A stretch of DNA of 64,000 nucleotides from JAMXLO01 sp963794185 (GTDB lineage Bacteria; Pseudomonadota; Alphaproteobacteria; Acetobacterales; Acetobacteraceae), in the NCBI GenBank assembly GCA_963794185.1, contig CAWCDM010000126.1:13400-77399 (forward strand). Direction: 5' to 3'. Within the stretch, counting starts at the first letter, position 1; each line of letters starts with the position of its first letter. Positions 53,966 through 63,165 of the stretch are shown here, one piece after another. Position numbers and translations under genes: made by a program. Under the pieces are notes generated by a model, which was given only the letters and a program-made list of their open reading frames with translations, made no database searches and had not been told where the DNA came from.

Positions 53966-55249
53966 ATGCATGACATCCGTACCATTCGCGCCGATCCCGC
54001 CGGCTTCGATACTGCCCTGGCACGGCGCGGGCTGGCGGCGGCAGCGTCGGACATCCTGGCGAAGGACGCCGAACGGCGCGCGGCGCTGACCGCGCTGCAG
54101 GAGAAGCAGGCACGCCGCAACGTGCTGTCGCGCGAGGTGGGGCAGGGCAGGCGCACCGGCGCCGACACGGCCGCGCTCGAAGCCGAGGCCACGGCGCTGC
54201 GCAGCGACATGGAGGGCCTGGAAAAGCGGGCGGCCGCGTTGGACGATGAAATTCGCCGCATCCTTGAAAGCCTGCCCAACGTGCTCGACCCGGACGTGCC
54301 GGACGGTCCGGACGAAACTACCAACGTGGTGCTGAAGCAGCACGGCGAGCCGCGCGACCTCGGCTTCCAGCCGAAGCAGCATTTCGAGTTGGGCGAGGCG
54401 CTCGGCATGATGGACTTCGCGACCGCGGCGAAGCTCGCCGGCACGCGCTTCGTCGTGCTGCGCGGCCCATTGGCGCGGCTGGAACGCGCGCTCGGCCAGT
54501 TCATGATCGACCTGCACACGCGCGAGCACGGCCATACCGAGATGGTCGTCCCGTCCCTGGTCAACAAGGCCACCGCCTACGGCACCGCCAACCTGCCGAA
54601 ATTCCGCGAGGACCTGTTCGAAACGCTGGATGGGCGGTTCCTGATCCCCACGGCGGAGGTGCCGCTGACCAACACGGTCGCCGGCGAGATCGTGGCGGAA
54701 AAGGACCTGCCGATCCGCCTCACCGCGCTGACCGACTGCTACCGCGCCGAGGCGGGCGCCGCGGGGCGGGATACGCGCGGCATGCTGCGCCAGCACCAGT
54801 TCCGCAAGGTGGAGCTGGTGTCGATCGTGCATCCCGACCATAGCGTGGCCGAACAGGAGCGCATGGTGTCGTGCGCCGAGCGCGTGCTGAGCCTGCTCGA
54901 GGTGCCGTTCCGCCGCGTCGTGCTGTCGTCCGGCGACACCGGCTTTCCGTCCGCCAGGACGTTCGATCTGGAGGTCTGGCTGCCTGGCCAGCAGGCGTGG
55001 CGCGAGATCAGCTCCACCTCCAACTGCCGCGACTTTCAGGCGCGGCGGATGAACGCGCGGTTTCGCACGGCCGACGGCAAGACGGTCGCGCACGTGCACA
55101 CGCTGAACGGGTCCGGCGTGGCAGTGGGGCGCGCGCTGATCGCCGTGATGGAAAACCACCAGCAGGCCGACGGTTCGATCCTGATCCCCGAGGTGCTGTG
55201 GCCCTACATGGCCGGGATGGAGCGCATCGCGTCACCAGACGCCGGGTAG
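53966..55249 (+). CDS. serS: Seryl-tRNA synthetase
   Basis: A 427-residue class II synthetase. N-terminal antiparallel coiled-coil arm (about residues 30-100), motif 1 around HGHTEMVVPSLVNKATAYGT, motif 2 LTDCYRAEAGAAGRDTRGML then RQHQFRKVELVSI, serine-site ISSTSNCRDFQARRMNARFR and motif 3 LNGSGVAVGRALIAVMENHQ. Length and order are normal. It follows tatC after 220 bases holding a REP-like element. Confidence 0.96.
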   Translation: MHDIRTIRADPAGFDTALARRGLAAAASDILAKDAERRAALTALQEKQARRNVLSREVGQGRRTGADTAALEAEATALRSDMEGLEKRAAALDDEIRRILESLPNVLDPDVPDGPDETTNVVLKQHGEPRDLGFQPKQHFELGEALGMMDFATAAKLAGTRFVVLRGPLARLERALGQFMIDLHTREHGHTEMVVPSLVNKATAYGTANLPKFREDLFETLDGRFLIPTAEVPLTNTVAGEIVAEKDLPIRLTALTDCYRAEAGAAGRDTRGMLRQHQFRKVELVSIVHPDHSVAEQERMVSCAERVLSLLEVPFRRVVLSSGDTGFPSARTFDLEVWLPGQQAWREISSTSNCRDFQARRMNARFRTADGKTVAHVHTLNGSGVAVGRALIAVMENHQQADGSILIPEVLWPYMAGMERIASPDAG

Positions 55250-55903
55250 CAGCCGCCACTTCACCCGCGCCGCGTACTCTGCGTAGCCGGGCAGTTCGGC
55301 GTGCAGCATCCGATCCTCCTTCGTGGTGCGCCACAGCAGGATGGGCACGCTCATCCAGCCGATCGCGGCCGCCAGCCAGGAGCCGAGCGCGATACCGCTG
55401 GCCAGGATCACAACGAGAGCCGCGGTGTAGCCGGGATGTCGCACGAAGCGGTACGGCCCGTCGCTGATCACGTGCTGGCCACGCTCGGACTGGATGCGGA
55501 CCGCGGACGAAAAGAAGCGATTGACGCGCATCGCCCAAATCACCGGCACCCAGCCAAGGACGAACAGCAGCAGCGCCACGGCGCGCAGCCACACCGGCAC
55601 GCTGTCCGACCAGTGCAGCCGGCCGCGGTCCAACCCGGCCACCGCGAGATCGGCGAAGAACAGCAGAGTGGCCAGCCAGTAGCCTAGCGACGGGCGCCGG
55701 CCGCCGGGACGCATGCGCTCCCGCACCAGATCGGGTTCGATGAGCAGCAATGTGGCAACGCTGATCGCTGCCAGCCCCGCGAGCCAGCACCAGAATTCGA
55801 CGACGTCCAGCCGGCCCGCGCTGCCGAACAGCACGACGGCGCAAACCAGCACCATGACGGCCACCGATGGCATGGCCGAGCGTGGCATGCGATCCTGGTT
55901 CAT
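55232..55903 (-). CDS. Isoprenylcysteine methyltransferase-like membrane protein
   Basis: A 223-residue polytopic protein of the ICMT/PEMT family. Four to five membrane helices and the SAM-binding signature ISDGPYRFVRHPGYTAALVV, followed near the end by KEDRMLHAELPGYAEYAARV. The ATG at 55903 is chosen (MNQDRMPRSAMPSVAV). It is convergent with serS, overlapping it by 18 bases at the 3' end. Substrate unknown; bacterial members methylate small lipophilic compounds. Confidence 0.86.
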   Translation of the reverse strand: MNQDRMPRSAMPSVAVMVLVCAVVLFGSAGRLDVVEFWCWLAGLAAISVATLLLIEPDLVRERMRPGGRRPSLGYWLATLLFFADLAVAGLDRGRLHWSDSVPVWLRAVALLLFVLGWVPVIWAMRVNRFFSSAVRIQSERGQHVISDGPYRFVRHPGYTAALVVILASGIALGSWLAAAIGWMSVPILLWRTTKEDRMLHAELPGYAEYAARVKWRLLPGVW

Positions 55904-56000
55904 TGTCCCTCTTCCCAAGAGGATGGCGTAGCCCGAATGGCGTTACAGCCGCTGCCTGTCCAGAGCATGTTCATTGTGACCGGATACGCCGCGCCGCAAG

Positions 56001-56141
56001 TACACCTCGCCCGCTTGCGGGAGAGGTCCAGTCGCGTCAGCGACGCGGGAGAGGGTGCGCCCGGGCGGCACCGGACTTGGTGCAGCACCCTCTCCGGTTG
56101 CGCTGCGCGCAACCACCTCTCCCGCAAGCGGGCGAGGTGTA
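56001..56141. repeat. Long inverted repeat with perfect 27-bp ends
   Basis: The 27 bases 56001-56027 and 56115-56141 are perfect reverse complements, with CTCGCCCGCTTGCGGGAGAG at the core. The interior is also partly self-complementary (GGAGAGGGTG against CACCCTCTCC). A half-size relative is the hairpin at 57824. Non-coding; probably a mobile, MITE-like intergenic element. Confidence 0.8.
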
Positions 56142-56167
56142 CATTCTCAAGTCAACCTGAGTTTGCT

Positions 56168-56434
56168 CTACACCCGCGGACGCGCCGCGATCTCGGCGAG
56201 CTTGTCGCGCATGTCGAAGAACACCAGGATCAGCTCGCAGTAGATGCGCCAAAGCAGGGCGACGGCGCACGCCCCGATCAGCGGCAGGATCACGCCGCCG
56301 AAGATGCTGAACTCCCAGATGCCGATCACCACGCGGATCAGCGCACCGAGCGCGATCAGCAGCAGTCCCAGCACGAACACGATGCGGATGATCTTCGGCG
56401 TGATGAAGTTGTCGAACGACAGGAAATCCGACAT
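56168..56434 (-). CDS. DUF4282 membrane protein
   Basis: An 88-residue protein with two membrane helices: IIRIVFVLGLLLIALGALIR and GGVILPLIGACAVALLWRIY, then a cytosolic tail RDKLAEIAARPRV. The N-terminus MSDFLSFDNFITPKI and the YCELILVFFDM segment are DUF4282 features. No known function. Same strand as the DUF815 gene, 69 bases after it. Confidence 0.85.
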   Translation of the reverse strand: MSDFLSFDNFITPKIIRIVFVLGLLLIALGALIRVVIGIWEFSIFGGVILPLIGACAVALLWRIYCELILVFFDMRDKLAEIAARPRV

Positions 56435-56503
56435 GGCGGGCTCCTTCCCGTTTGCCGTGCCAGGAGACTAATTGTTGTCCGCCGCAATTCGGAAAGCACG
56501 GCG

Positions 56504-57358
56504 TCAGTCGGGTCTGACCCCGAGCCTGCCGGCAAGGTCCTGGATGAACTGCCAGGCCACGCGTCCCGAGCGGGCGCCGCGGGTCATCGACCATTCCACC
56601 GCCTGGGCATGCAGCGCCTCCGTCGCGATCGGCAGCCGCATGCTGGCCGCATAGCCATCGACCATGGCGAAGTAGGTGTCCTGGTCGCAGTTATGAAAGC
56701 CGAGCCACAGGCCGAAGCGATCGGACAGCGACACCTTCTCCTCGGTCGCCTCCGACGGGTTGATCGCGGTGGAGCGCTCGTTCTCGATCATGTCGCGCGG
56801 CATCAGGTGGCGGCGGTTGGATGTGGCATAGAACAGCACGTTGTCCGGCCGCCCCTCGATGCCGCCTTCCAGGATCGACTTCAGCGCCTTGTAGTCGGAA
56901 TCCTCCCGCTCGAACGACAGGTCGTCGCACAGGATCAGGCAGCGGCGCGGCCTGCCACGCAGGACGTTGAGCAACTCCGGCAGCGTCCGCACGTCCTCGC
57001 GATGGATTTCGACCAGCGCCAGGCTGCCCTGGAGCTTCGCACTCGCCACCGCGTGCACGGCCTTCACCAGCGATGACTTGCCCATGCCCCGCGCGCCCCA
57101 CAGCATCGCATTGTTGGCCGGCAGGCCGCGGGCGAAGCGCAGCGTGTTGTCGAGCAGGATCTGCTTCTGCCGCTCCACGCCCTGCAGCAGTGCGATATCC
57201 ACCCGTGAGACCCTGGCCACCGGCGCCAGGTGCGGCGGCGATGGGTGCCACACGAAGGCGTCAGCCGATGCGAGGTCCACCGCCTCCTGCGGCGCGGGTG
57301 CAAGGCGTTCCAGAGCTTCGGCGATGCGGCTGAGCTGCTCGATCAGGCGCTGGTCCAT
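56504..57358 (-). CDS. DUF815 family AAA ATPase
   Basis: A 284-residue ATPase. Walker A MLWGARGMGKSSLVKAVHAV, Walker B CLILCDDLSFEREDSDYKAL, sensor region VLFYATSNRRHLMPRDMIEN, then EEKVSLSDRFGLWLGFHNCD, all diagnostic for DUF815. Function unestablished. Divergent from yajC with 75 bases between. Confidence 0.92.
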   Translation of the reverse strand: MDQRLIEQLSRIAEALERLAPAPQEAVDLASADAFVWHPSPPHLAPVARVSRVDIALLQGVERQKQILLDNTLRFARGLPANNAMLWGARGMGKSSLVKAVHAVASAKLQGSLALVEIHREDVRTLPELLNVLRGRPRRCLILCDDLSFEREDSDYKALKSILEGGIEGRPDNVLFYATSNRRHLMPRDMIENERSTAINPSEATEEKVSLSDRFGLWLGFHNCDQDTYFAMVDGYAASMRLPIATEALHAQAVEWSMTRGARSGRVAWQFIQDLAGRLGVRPD

Positions 57359-57433
57359 CGGGAAGTCCGGAAAACTTGACGGGAAGGGGGCGGAAAGTAT
57401 GGTCCCGCCTCAATCCAGGCAACCCAGGAAACC

Positions 57434-57904
57434 ATGCCGATGCTCATCTCTCCGGCCTACGCGCAGGACATCACCGGCATGTTCGGCAGTGCGACGCAGT
57501 TCCTGCCGCTGGTTCTGATCTTCGTGGTGTTCTACTTCCTGCTGATCCGGCCGCAGCAGCAGAAGCAGAAGGAGATGCGCCGGATGCTGTCGGCGTTGAA
57601 GCGCGGCGACCGCGTGGTGACCGGCGGCGGCATCATCGGCACCGTGCAGCGCGTGCCGATGGTCGCCGACAAGGACGGCAAGCAGGTCGCATCGAACGAG
57701 ATCGAGGTGGAGATCGCACCCAACATCCGGGTGACCGTGCTGCGCGAGACGATATCCAGCGTGGTCCGCCCCGCCGCGGCGAACGATGCCAAGCCGGTGA
57801 AGGAGAAGGCTGGGCTAACAAGGACACCTCTCCCGCGCCTGCGGGAGAGGTGTTCCGCGATGCGCCGCTATGCCGCCTTCAGCTGCGCTTCCGCGAACTC
57901 GTAG
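57434..57904 (+). CDS. yajC: Preprotein translocase accessory subunit YajC
   Basis: SecDF-associated single-span protein. After MPMLISPAYAQ there is one helix (FLPLVLIFVVFYFLLIRPQQ) and the conserved RPQQQKQKEMRRMLSALKRG, DRVVTGGGIIGTVQRVP and EIEVEIAPNIRVTVLRETIS. Length (156 residues) exceeds the usual 110-120. The extra tail (LTRTPLPRLRERCSAMRRYA) is encoded by the palindromic repeat at 57824 and by antisense of sodB, so the native stop seems to have been lost by repeat insertion. secD is not in this window. Confidence 0.9.
   Translation: MPMLISPAYAQDITGMFGSATQFLPLVLIFVVFYFLLIRPQQQKQKEMRRMLSALKRGDRVVTGGGIIGTVQRVPMVADKDGKQVASNEIEVEIAPNIRVTVLRETISSVVRPAAANDAKPVKEKAGLTRTPLPRLRERCSAMRRYAAFSCASANS
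57824..57853 (+). repeat. 13-bp stem hairpin inside the yajC 3' end
   Basis: ACACCTCTCCCGC (57824-57836) pairs perfectly with GCGGGAGAGGTGT (57841-57853), loop GCCT. The sequence is shared with the arms of the 56001-56141 element. It may serve as a bidirectional terminator between convergent yajC and sodB. Confidence 0.75.
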
Positions 57905-58476
57905 TTCGCCAGCTTGTCCACCCAGTTCTGCAGATAGTCCGGCCGGCGGTTGCGGAAATCCAGGTAGTAGCTGTGCTCCCAAACGTCGCAGCCGAGCAGC
58001 ACCTTGCCCTCGCCGGTGGCCAGCGGGTTCGAGCCGTTGGGCGAGCGCGTCACCTTCAGCTTGCCGTCCGAGCCGACCACCAGCCACACCCAGCCGGAGC
58101 CGAACTGGCCGACGCCGCCGGCCTTGAACGCGTCCTTGAACTTCGCGACGTCGCCGAAATCGGTCTTGATCTTCGTTTCCAGCGCGCCGGGGATGCCGCC
58201 GCCGTTCGGGCTCATGCACTGCCAGAACACGATGTGGTTCCAATGCTGGCCGGCATTGTTGAACACCGGCGCCATGTCCGGCTTGTTGTGCGAAAGCTTG
58301 ACGATGTCCTCGAGCGACTTGCCCTGCAGCGACGGGTCCTTCTCGACGAAGCCGTTCAGCGCCGTGACATAGGCCTGGTGATGCCTGCCGTGATGCAGGT
58401 CGAGTGTTTCCTCGCACATCCCTTGCGCCCCGAGGGCGGTCTTGGAATAGGGGAGGGTAGGAAGTTCGAATGCCAT
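57868..58476 (-). CDS. sodB: Superoxide dismutase (Fe/Mn)
   Basis: A 202-residue cytosolic dismutase. MAFELPTLPYSKTALGAQGM, metal ligand His in ETLDLHHGRHHQAYVTALNG, second His in NNAGQHWNHIVFWQCMSPNG, and Asp and His in CDVWEHSYYLDFRNRRPDYL. GGVGQFGSGWVWLVV and the Gln in NNAGQHWNH favour the Fe-type subgroup. Convergent with yajC; the two reading frames overlap by 37 bases. Confidence 0.95.
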   Translation of the reverse strand: MAFELPTLPYSKTALGAQGMCEETLDLHHGRHHQAYVTALNGFVEKDPSLQGKSLEDIVKLSHNKPDMAPVFNNAGQHWNHIVFWQCMSPNGGGIPGALETKIKTDFGDVAKFKDAFKAGGVGQFGSGWVWLVVGSDGKLKVTRSPNGSNPLATGEGKVLLGCDVWEHSYYLDFRNRRPDYLQNWVDKLANYEFAEAQLKAA

Positions 58477-58596
58477 GGAGCGTCCTCCGCTGGTTGCCGT
58501 GAAGCGATGCAGTTCGACGGGAGCGGCTTTTAGCTATGACCCGGTGTGGAACGCGTCAAGCTGGCACGGGTTTGCGACCCGCGCCACCGTCCGGGC

Positions 58597-59372
58597 ATGA
58601 ACCAGGCGATCGCCGCGCTGGTCCGTCGCCACGACCCGGACCGGTTTCTGACCGCGCTGTTCGCACCGCCGGACGTGCGCGACGCGCTGTTGACGCTGTA
58701 CGCCTTCAACCACGAACTGGCGCGGGCGCGCGAGGCGGTGTCGGAGCCCACGCTGGCGCTGATCCGGCTGCAATGGTGGCGCGAGGTGGTGAACGGCGGA
58801 AGACGCCGCCATGAGGTCGCCGAACCGCTCGCGGCCACGATCGACGCGGGCCACCTCGACCGTGCCGACGTTGCTGGCGCTGATCGACGCCCGCGAGGTC
58901 GAGGCGGAGCCGGCGATCGACACGCTGCAAGCCTGGCGGGCCTACCTGCTGAACACTGCGGGCGGGCTGGCGGTCGCCGCCGGCGCGTCTTCTGGGCGCA
59001 TCGGATCCGGAGGCCCTTCGGCGTCTCGGTGCCGCCTATGGCGTTGCGGGGCTGCTGCGCAGCATAACGGCGCACGCCCGTCAGGGGCGCTGCATGCTGC
59101 CGGAGGATGTGCTGGCCGAACACGGGCTGACACCGGAGCAGGTCATTGCAATCCCCGCTGCGGCGACGCTGCAGGACGTCGTGCGCCGACTGGCCGGTGA
59201 AGGGCTCGGCCTGCTGGACCGGCCCGGTTATTTCCCACGGCGGGCGATCGCTGCGGCACTGCCCGCCGTGCTGGCCAGACGCGACCTCAGGCGGGCGCCA
59301 GCATTCCCGCCTCTGCGCGGTCTGGGCGACCGCCTGGCTGTCACCGTGGCCGGACTGGCGGGCCGTATCTGA
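58597..59372 (+). pseudogene. Squalene/phytoene synthase family protein, two frameshifts
   Basis: About 258 residues of the trans-isoprenyl diphosphate synthase head-to-head family. The first frame has FAPPDVRDALLTLYAFNHEL, ARAREAVSEPTLALIRLQWW and REVVNGGRR. The second frame holds PTLLALIDAREVEAEPAIDT and LQAWRAYLLNTAGGLAVAAG. The third frame has ALRRLGAAYGVAGLLRSITA and the C-terminus. Breaks are near 58855 and 58985, and the length fits two extra bases. The substrate-binding DxxxD motifs of true synthases are not evident (AREAVSE replaces the first), so this is probably the NDUFAF6-like branch rather than a carotenoid or hopanoid enzyme. The start at 58597 gives MNQAIAALVRRHD. Confidence 0.75.
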
Positions 59373-59436
59373 CCGCATCACGATCAGGTGACGCGCATCG
59401 CCGGCGGATCCATGTGGCCGGACCGCCGGTCACGGG

Positions 59437-59616
59437 TCACAGCCCTTGCTTGACCTTCTCGGCACTGTTCGTCACAGCTTTGCCCGTTGCGCTGACGTCC
59501 TGCCCAAGGCCGGCGGTCGTATTGCAAGCGCTCAGCGCGACCATCGCGGCCAGCGCCACGAACGCCGAAAGCATCGCGCCGGCAACGGTCCCGCGAATAC
59601 GACGAAAATTCCGCAT
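59437..59616 (-). CDS. Entericidin A/B family lipoprotein
   Basis: A 59-residue small lipoprotein: MRNFRRIRGTVAGAMLSAFV, then a hydrophobic stretch ending in the lipobox ALSAC at Cys31. The mature part (NTTAGLGQDVSATGKAVTN, SAEKVKQGL) matches the entericidin pattern of a short amphipathic peptide. A strong ribosome site (AGGAGTGA) precedes the ATG at 59616. Same strand as uvrA, 70 bases downstream of its stop. Entericidins are envelope-stress or toxin/antidote-type peptides; role here unknown. Confidence 0.87.
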   Translation of the reverse strand: MRNFRRIRGTVAGAMLSAFVALAAMVALSACNTTAGLGQDVSATGKAVTNSAEKVKQGL

Positions 59617-59686
59617 CTCTCACTCCTGTTTCAGAGCGACAATCCCCTATCAGCCAATTGTCGGAACCCCAATGGAGAACGTCGCT

Positions 59687-62545
59687 TCAAGCCCTTCGCC
59701 GCGTCTTTTGCTTCGTTGCGCGCATCAGCAGCGGCGCGAGGAACCGCCCGGTGTGGCTGTCCGGATTCGCAGCAATGTCCTCGGGCGTGCCCTCGGCCAC
59801 GATGCGTCCTCCGCCGTCGCCGCCCTCCGGACCGAGATCGAGAATCCAGTCGGCGGTCTTGATGACCTCCAGATTGTGCTCGATCACCACCACCGTGTTG
59901 CCCTGGTCGACCAGCGCGTGCAGCACTTCCAAAAGCTTGCGCACGTCCTCGAAATGCAGCCCCGTCGTGGGTTCATCGAGGATGTACAGCGTGCGCCCCG
60001 TCGCCCGCCGCGCCAGCTCCTTCGACAGTTTTATCCGTTGCGCCTCGCCGCCCGACAGCGTGGTGGCCTGCTGGCCGAGCGCGATGTAGCCGAGCCCGAC
60101 CTGCTGCAGGATCTTCAGCCGGTCATGGATGCGCATCTGCGCGCTGAAATACGGCACCGCCTCGTCCACCGTCATCGCCAGCACCTCAGCGATCGACTTT
60201 TCCCGGAATTTGATCTCCAACGTCTCGCGATTGTAGCGCCTGCCCTTGCACACGTCGCAGGTGACGTAGACGTCGGGCAGGAAGTGCATCTCGATCTTCA
60301 GCACACCGTCGCCCTGGCAAGCCTCGCAGCGGCCGCCCTTCACGTTGAAGCTGAATCGCCCCGGCTTGTAGCCGCGCGCGCGCGACTCCGGCAGTTCGGC
60401 GAACCAGTCGCGGATCGGTGCGAACAGGTCGGTGTAGGTTGCGGGATTCGAGCGCGGCGTGCGGCCGATCGGCGACTGGTCGATGTCGATGATCTTGTCG
60501 AGGTGTTCCAGCCCTTCGATGCGCTCGTGCGGCGCCGGCACCTCGCCCGATCCCATCAGACGCCGCGCCGCCGCCTTGTAGAGCGTGTCCACCACCAGCG
60601 TCGATTTGCCGCCGCCCGACACCCCGGTGACGCAGGTGAACGTGCCCAGAGGAAATCCGGCGGTGATCGACTTCAGGTTGTTGCCTCGCGCGTTCACCAC
60701 GCGCACGATCCGGTCCTTCTGCACCGGCCGGCGCAGCATCGGCACATCGATCCGCCGCCGGCCCGACAGGTAATCGCCGGTCAGCGACCTGGGATTTGCC
60801 GAAACCTCGGCCGGCGTCCCCTCCGCCACCACGCGCCCGCCGTCGATGCCCGCCGCCGGTCCCATGTCGATCAGATGATCCGCCGCGCGGATCGCCTCCT
60901 CGTCATGTTCCACTACCAGAACGGTGTTGCCGAGATCGCGCAGCCGGCGCAGCGTACCGAGCAGCCGTTCGTTGTCGCGCTGGTGCAGCCCGATCGAGGG
61001 TTCGTCCAGCACATACAGCACGCCGGTCAGGCCGGAGCCGATCTGGCTGGCCAGCCGGATGCGCTGGCTTTCGCCACCCGACAACGTGGCGGAACCCCGC
61101 GACAAGGTCAGATAGTCGAGCCCGACATCGACCAGGAACTGCAGCCGCTCGCCGATCTCGCGCAGGATACGGCGGGCGATCTCCTGGCGCTGCGGCGTCA
61201 GCGTGTCCATGACGGTCGCGAACCACGCCGCCGCCGCGCGGATCGACAGCTCCGACGCCTCGGCGATGTTTTTCCCCCCGACCCGCACCGCCAGCGCTTC
61301 CGGCTTCAGCCGTGCGCCGTTGCAGACGGCACAGGGCTTCTCCGCCTGATACCGGGACAGTTCCTCGCGCACCCAGACGCTGTCGGTCTCCTGCCAGCGG
61401 CGCTGCAGATTGCGCAGCACGCCTTCGAACGGTTTTGTTACCGTGTAGGCGCGCACGCCATCCTTGTAGGTGAACGCAACAGGCTCCTCGCCGGTGCCGT
61501 TCAGGATGGCATCGCGCACGCGCTCCGGCAGGTCGTGCCACGGCGTGCGCGTGGTCACCTTGAAGTGTCGCGCCAGGCTTTGCAGCGTCTGGTCGTAGTA
61601 GGGGCTCTGCGCGCCGGTCCATGGCATGATCGCGCCGTCCGCCAGTGACAGCCGTTCGTCCGGCACCACCAACTGCGGGTCAAAGAAGCTTTCCACCCCG
61701 AGCCCATCGCATGCGGGGCACGCGCCGTGCGGGCTGTTGAAGCTGAACAGGCGCGGCTCGATCTCCTCGATGGTGAAGCCCGACACCGGGCAGGCAAAGC
61801 GCGAGGAAAAAACGGTGCGGTCGCCACTCTCGGCATTCTCGGCGTAGACCACGCCATCCGACAGCCCGAGCGCGGTTTCAAAACTGTCGGCGAGCCGCGG
61901 TGCGATGCCGTCGCGCACGACGATGCGATCGACCACGGCTTCGATCTCGTGCTTGGTCTTGCGGTTCAGCGACGGGACCTCGCCGATCTCGTACAGCGTG
62001 CCGTCCACCTTCACGCGGGTGAAGCCGCGGCGCTGGAGTTCGGCCAGTTCCTTGCGGTACTCGCCCTTGCGGTCGCGCACCACCGGCGCGAGCAGCAGCA
62101 GCCGTGTCCCCTCCGGCATCGCCAGCACACGGTCGACCATCTGCGACACGGTCTGCGCCTCGATCGGCAGCCCGGTGGCCGGCGAGTAGGGCACGCCGGC
62201 GCGCGCCCAGAGCAGGCGCATGTAGTCGTGGATCTCCGTCACCGTGCCGACGGTGGAGCGCGGGTTGCGGCTTGTGGTCTTCTGCTCGATCGAAATCGCC
62301 GGCGACAGGCCGTCGATCGAATCGACGTCCGGCTTGCCCATCAGCTCGAGGAATTGCCGCGCATAGGCCGACAGGCTCTCAACGTAGCGGCGCTGGCCTT
62401 CCGCGTAGATCGTGTCGAACGCCAGCGAAGACTTGCCGGAGCCGGACAAGCCGGTGATCACCGTCAGATGGTCGCGCGGGATGACCACATCCACGTTCTT
62501 CAGGTTGTGCTCGCGCGCGCCGCGAACGTGGATGGAGCCGGCCAT
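59687..62545 (-). CDS. uvrA: UvrABC system protein A
   Basis: The 952-residue damage-recognition ATPase of nucleotide excision repair. MAGSIHVRGAREHNLKNVDV, Walker A VITGLSGSGKSSLAFDTIYA, a zinc finger (CPVSGFTIEE to CPACDG), signature LSRGSATLSGGESQRIRLAS, the second ATPase site CVTGVSGGGKSTLVVDTLYK, a second zinc finger (CEACQGDGVLKIEM to CDVCKG) and the second signature LGQQATTLSGGEAQRIKLSK. The start at 62545 is the family start; longer in-frame sequence upstream (to 62758) is not conserved. Intact over 2.9 kb despite the indel-prone window. Confidence 0.97.
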   Translation of the reverse strand: MAGSIHVRGAREHNLKNVDVVIPRDHLTVITGLSGSGKSSLAFDTIYAEGQRRYVESLSAYARQFLELMGKPDVDSIDGLSPAISIEQKTTSRNPRSTVGTVTEIHDYMRLLWARAGVPYSPATGLPIEAQTVSQMVDRVLAMPEGTRLLLLAPVVRDRKGEYRKELAELQRRGFTRVKVDGTLYEIGEVPSLNRKTKHEIEAVVDRIVVRDGIAPRLADSFETALGLSDGVVYAENAESGDRTVFSSRFACPVSGFTIEEIEPRLFSFNSPHGACPACDGLGVESFFDPQLVVPDERLSLADGAIMPWTGAQSPYYDQTLQSLARHFKVTTRTPWHDLPERVRDAILNGTGEEPVAFTYKDGVRAYTVTKPFEGVLRNLQRRWQETDSVWVREELSRYQAEKPCAVCNGARLKPEALAVRVGGKNIAEASELSIRAAAAWFATVMDTLTPQRQEIARRILREIGERLQFLVDVGLDYLTLSRGSATLSGGESQRIRLASQIGSGLTGVLYVLDEPSIGLHQRDNERLLGTLRRLRDLGNTVLVVEHDEEAIRAADHLIDMGPAAGIDGGRVVAEGTPAEVSANPRSLTGDYLSGRRRIDVPMLRRPVQKDRIVRVVNARGNNLKSITAGFPLGTFTCVTGVSGGGKSTLVVDTLYKAAARRLMGSGEVPAPHERIEGLEHLDKIIDIDQSPIGRTPRSNPATYTDLFAPIRDWFAELPESRARGYKPGRFSFNVKGGRCEACQGDGVLKIEMHFLPDVYVTCDVCKGRRYNRETLEIKFREKSIAEVLAMTVDEAVPYFSAQMRIHDRLKILQQVGLGYIALGQQATTLSGGEAQRIKLSKELARRATGRTLYILDEPTTGLHFEDVRKLLEVLHALVDQGNTVVVIEHNLEVIKTADWILDLGPEGGDGGGRIVAEGTPEDIAANPDSHTGRFLAPLLMRATKQKTRRRA

Positions 62546-62886
62546 GCCGTAGCGTCCTAGTTGTTCTCGGGATGTTCCCGGTCTATATGGCAATTTTCCG
62601 GGGTGTTGGGAAGGCCTGACGCAGCCCGGCAGGCAGGATAGACCGACGAGACTGTACGGGAAAGGCGCGTAGGATAGCGATAGCAAAGCCGCGACCAGAG
62701 CGACTGGAACCCCCCACCACGCATCGAGGCTCGCGATGCGTAACGCTGCGCTCCACACATCCTACGGCTTGCGGTGTGGTGCAGTGTCGGTGGCGCGCGG
62801 CGATACCCATCATTCACCCCGCCGACTGGAAACGCCGCCAGACGCGTGACATAGCTGCGCCCCTCGTCGCTACACCGGATGGGCCG
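62546..62886. other. Intergenic between uvrA and permease remnant
   Basis: About 340 bases without a supportable gene. It includes the divergent uvrA promoter region and a stretch (CGCTGCGCTCCACACATCCT) typical of dispersed intergenic repeats. Confidence 0.4.
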
Positions 62887-63165
62887 ATGCTCCGCTACCT
62901 CCGCCGCAACAAATCGCTCGCCGTCGGCATCGCGCTGCTGTCGCTGCTCGCGCTGTTCGTCATCGTCGGCAACCTGACGGTGGACACCGAACTGGCGCGC
63001 CCTCTGTCTGTGCGTGCCCTGCGGCCGCCGTCGTGGGACCATCCGTTCGGCACCGACCGCCAGGGGCGCGATCTGCTGGCGGCGATGGTCGCCGGCACGC
63101 CGCTTACCCTGAAGATCGGCTTCATCGCCGGCTTCCTGGACGTCGGCATCGGTACCGTGACTGGG
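62887..63165 (+). pseudogene. Truncated oligopeptide ABC permease (OppC/DppC-like)
   Basis: MLRYLRRNKSLAVGIALLSL, one membrane helix, then WDHPFGTDRQGRDLLAAMVA and GTPLTLKIGFIAGFLDVGIG: the OppC N-terminal domain and the start of the transmembrane domain. Similarity stops at about 63165. The remaining frame to 63312 is unrelated, basic and low-complexity. The gene is cut after the second helix; roughly two thirds are missing, replaced by repeat-rich DNA. No partner permease or ATPase is seen. Confidence 0.8.

Noticed and set aside
59414..61648. Very long open frame on the plus strand opposite uvrA
   Set aside because: Antisense shadow of the intact uvrA coding frame in GC-rich DNA; composition is Arg/His/Gln-rich with no domain.
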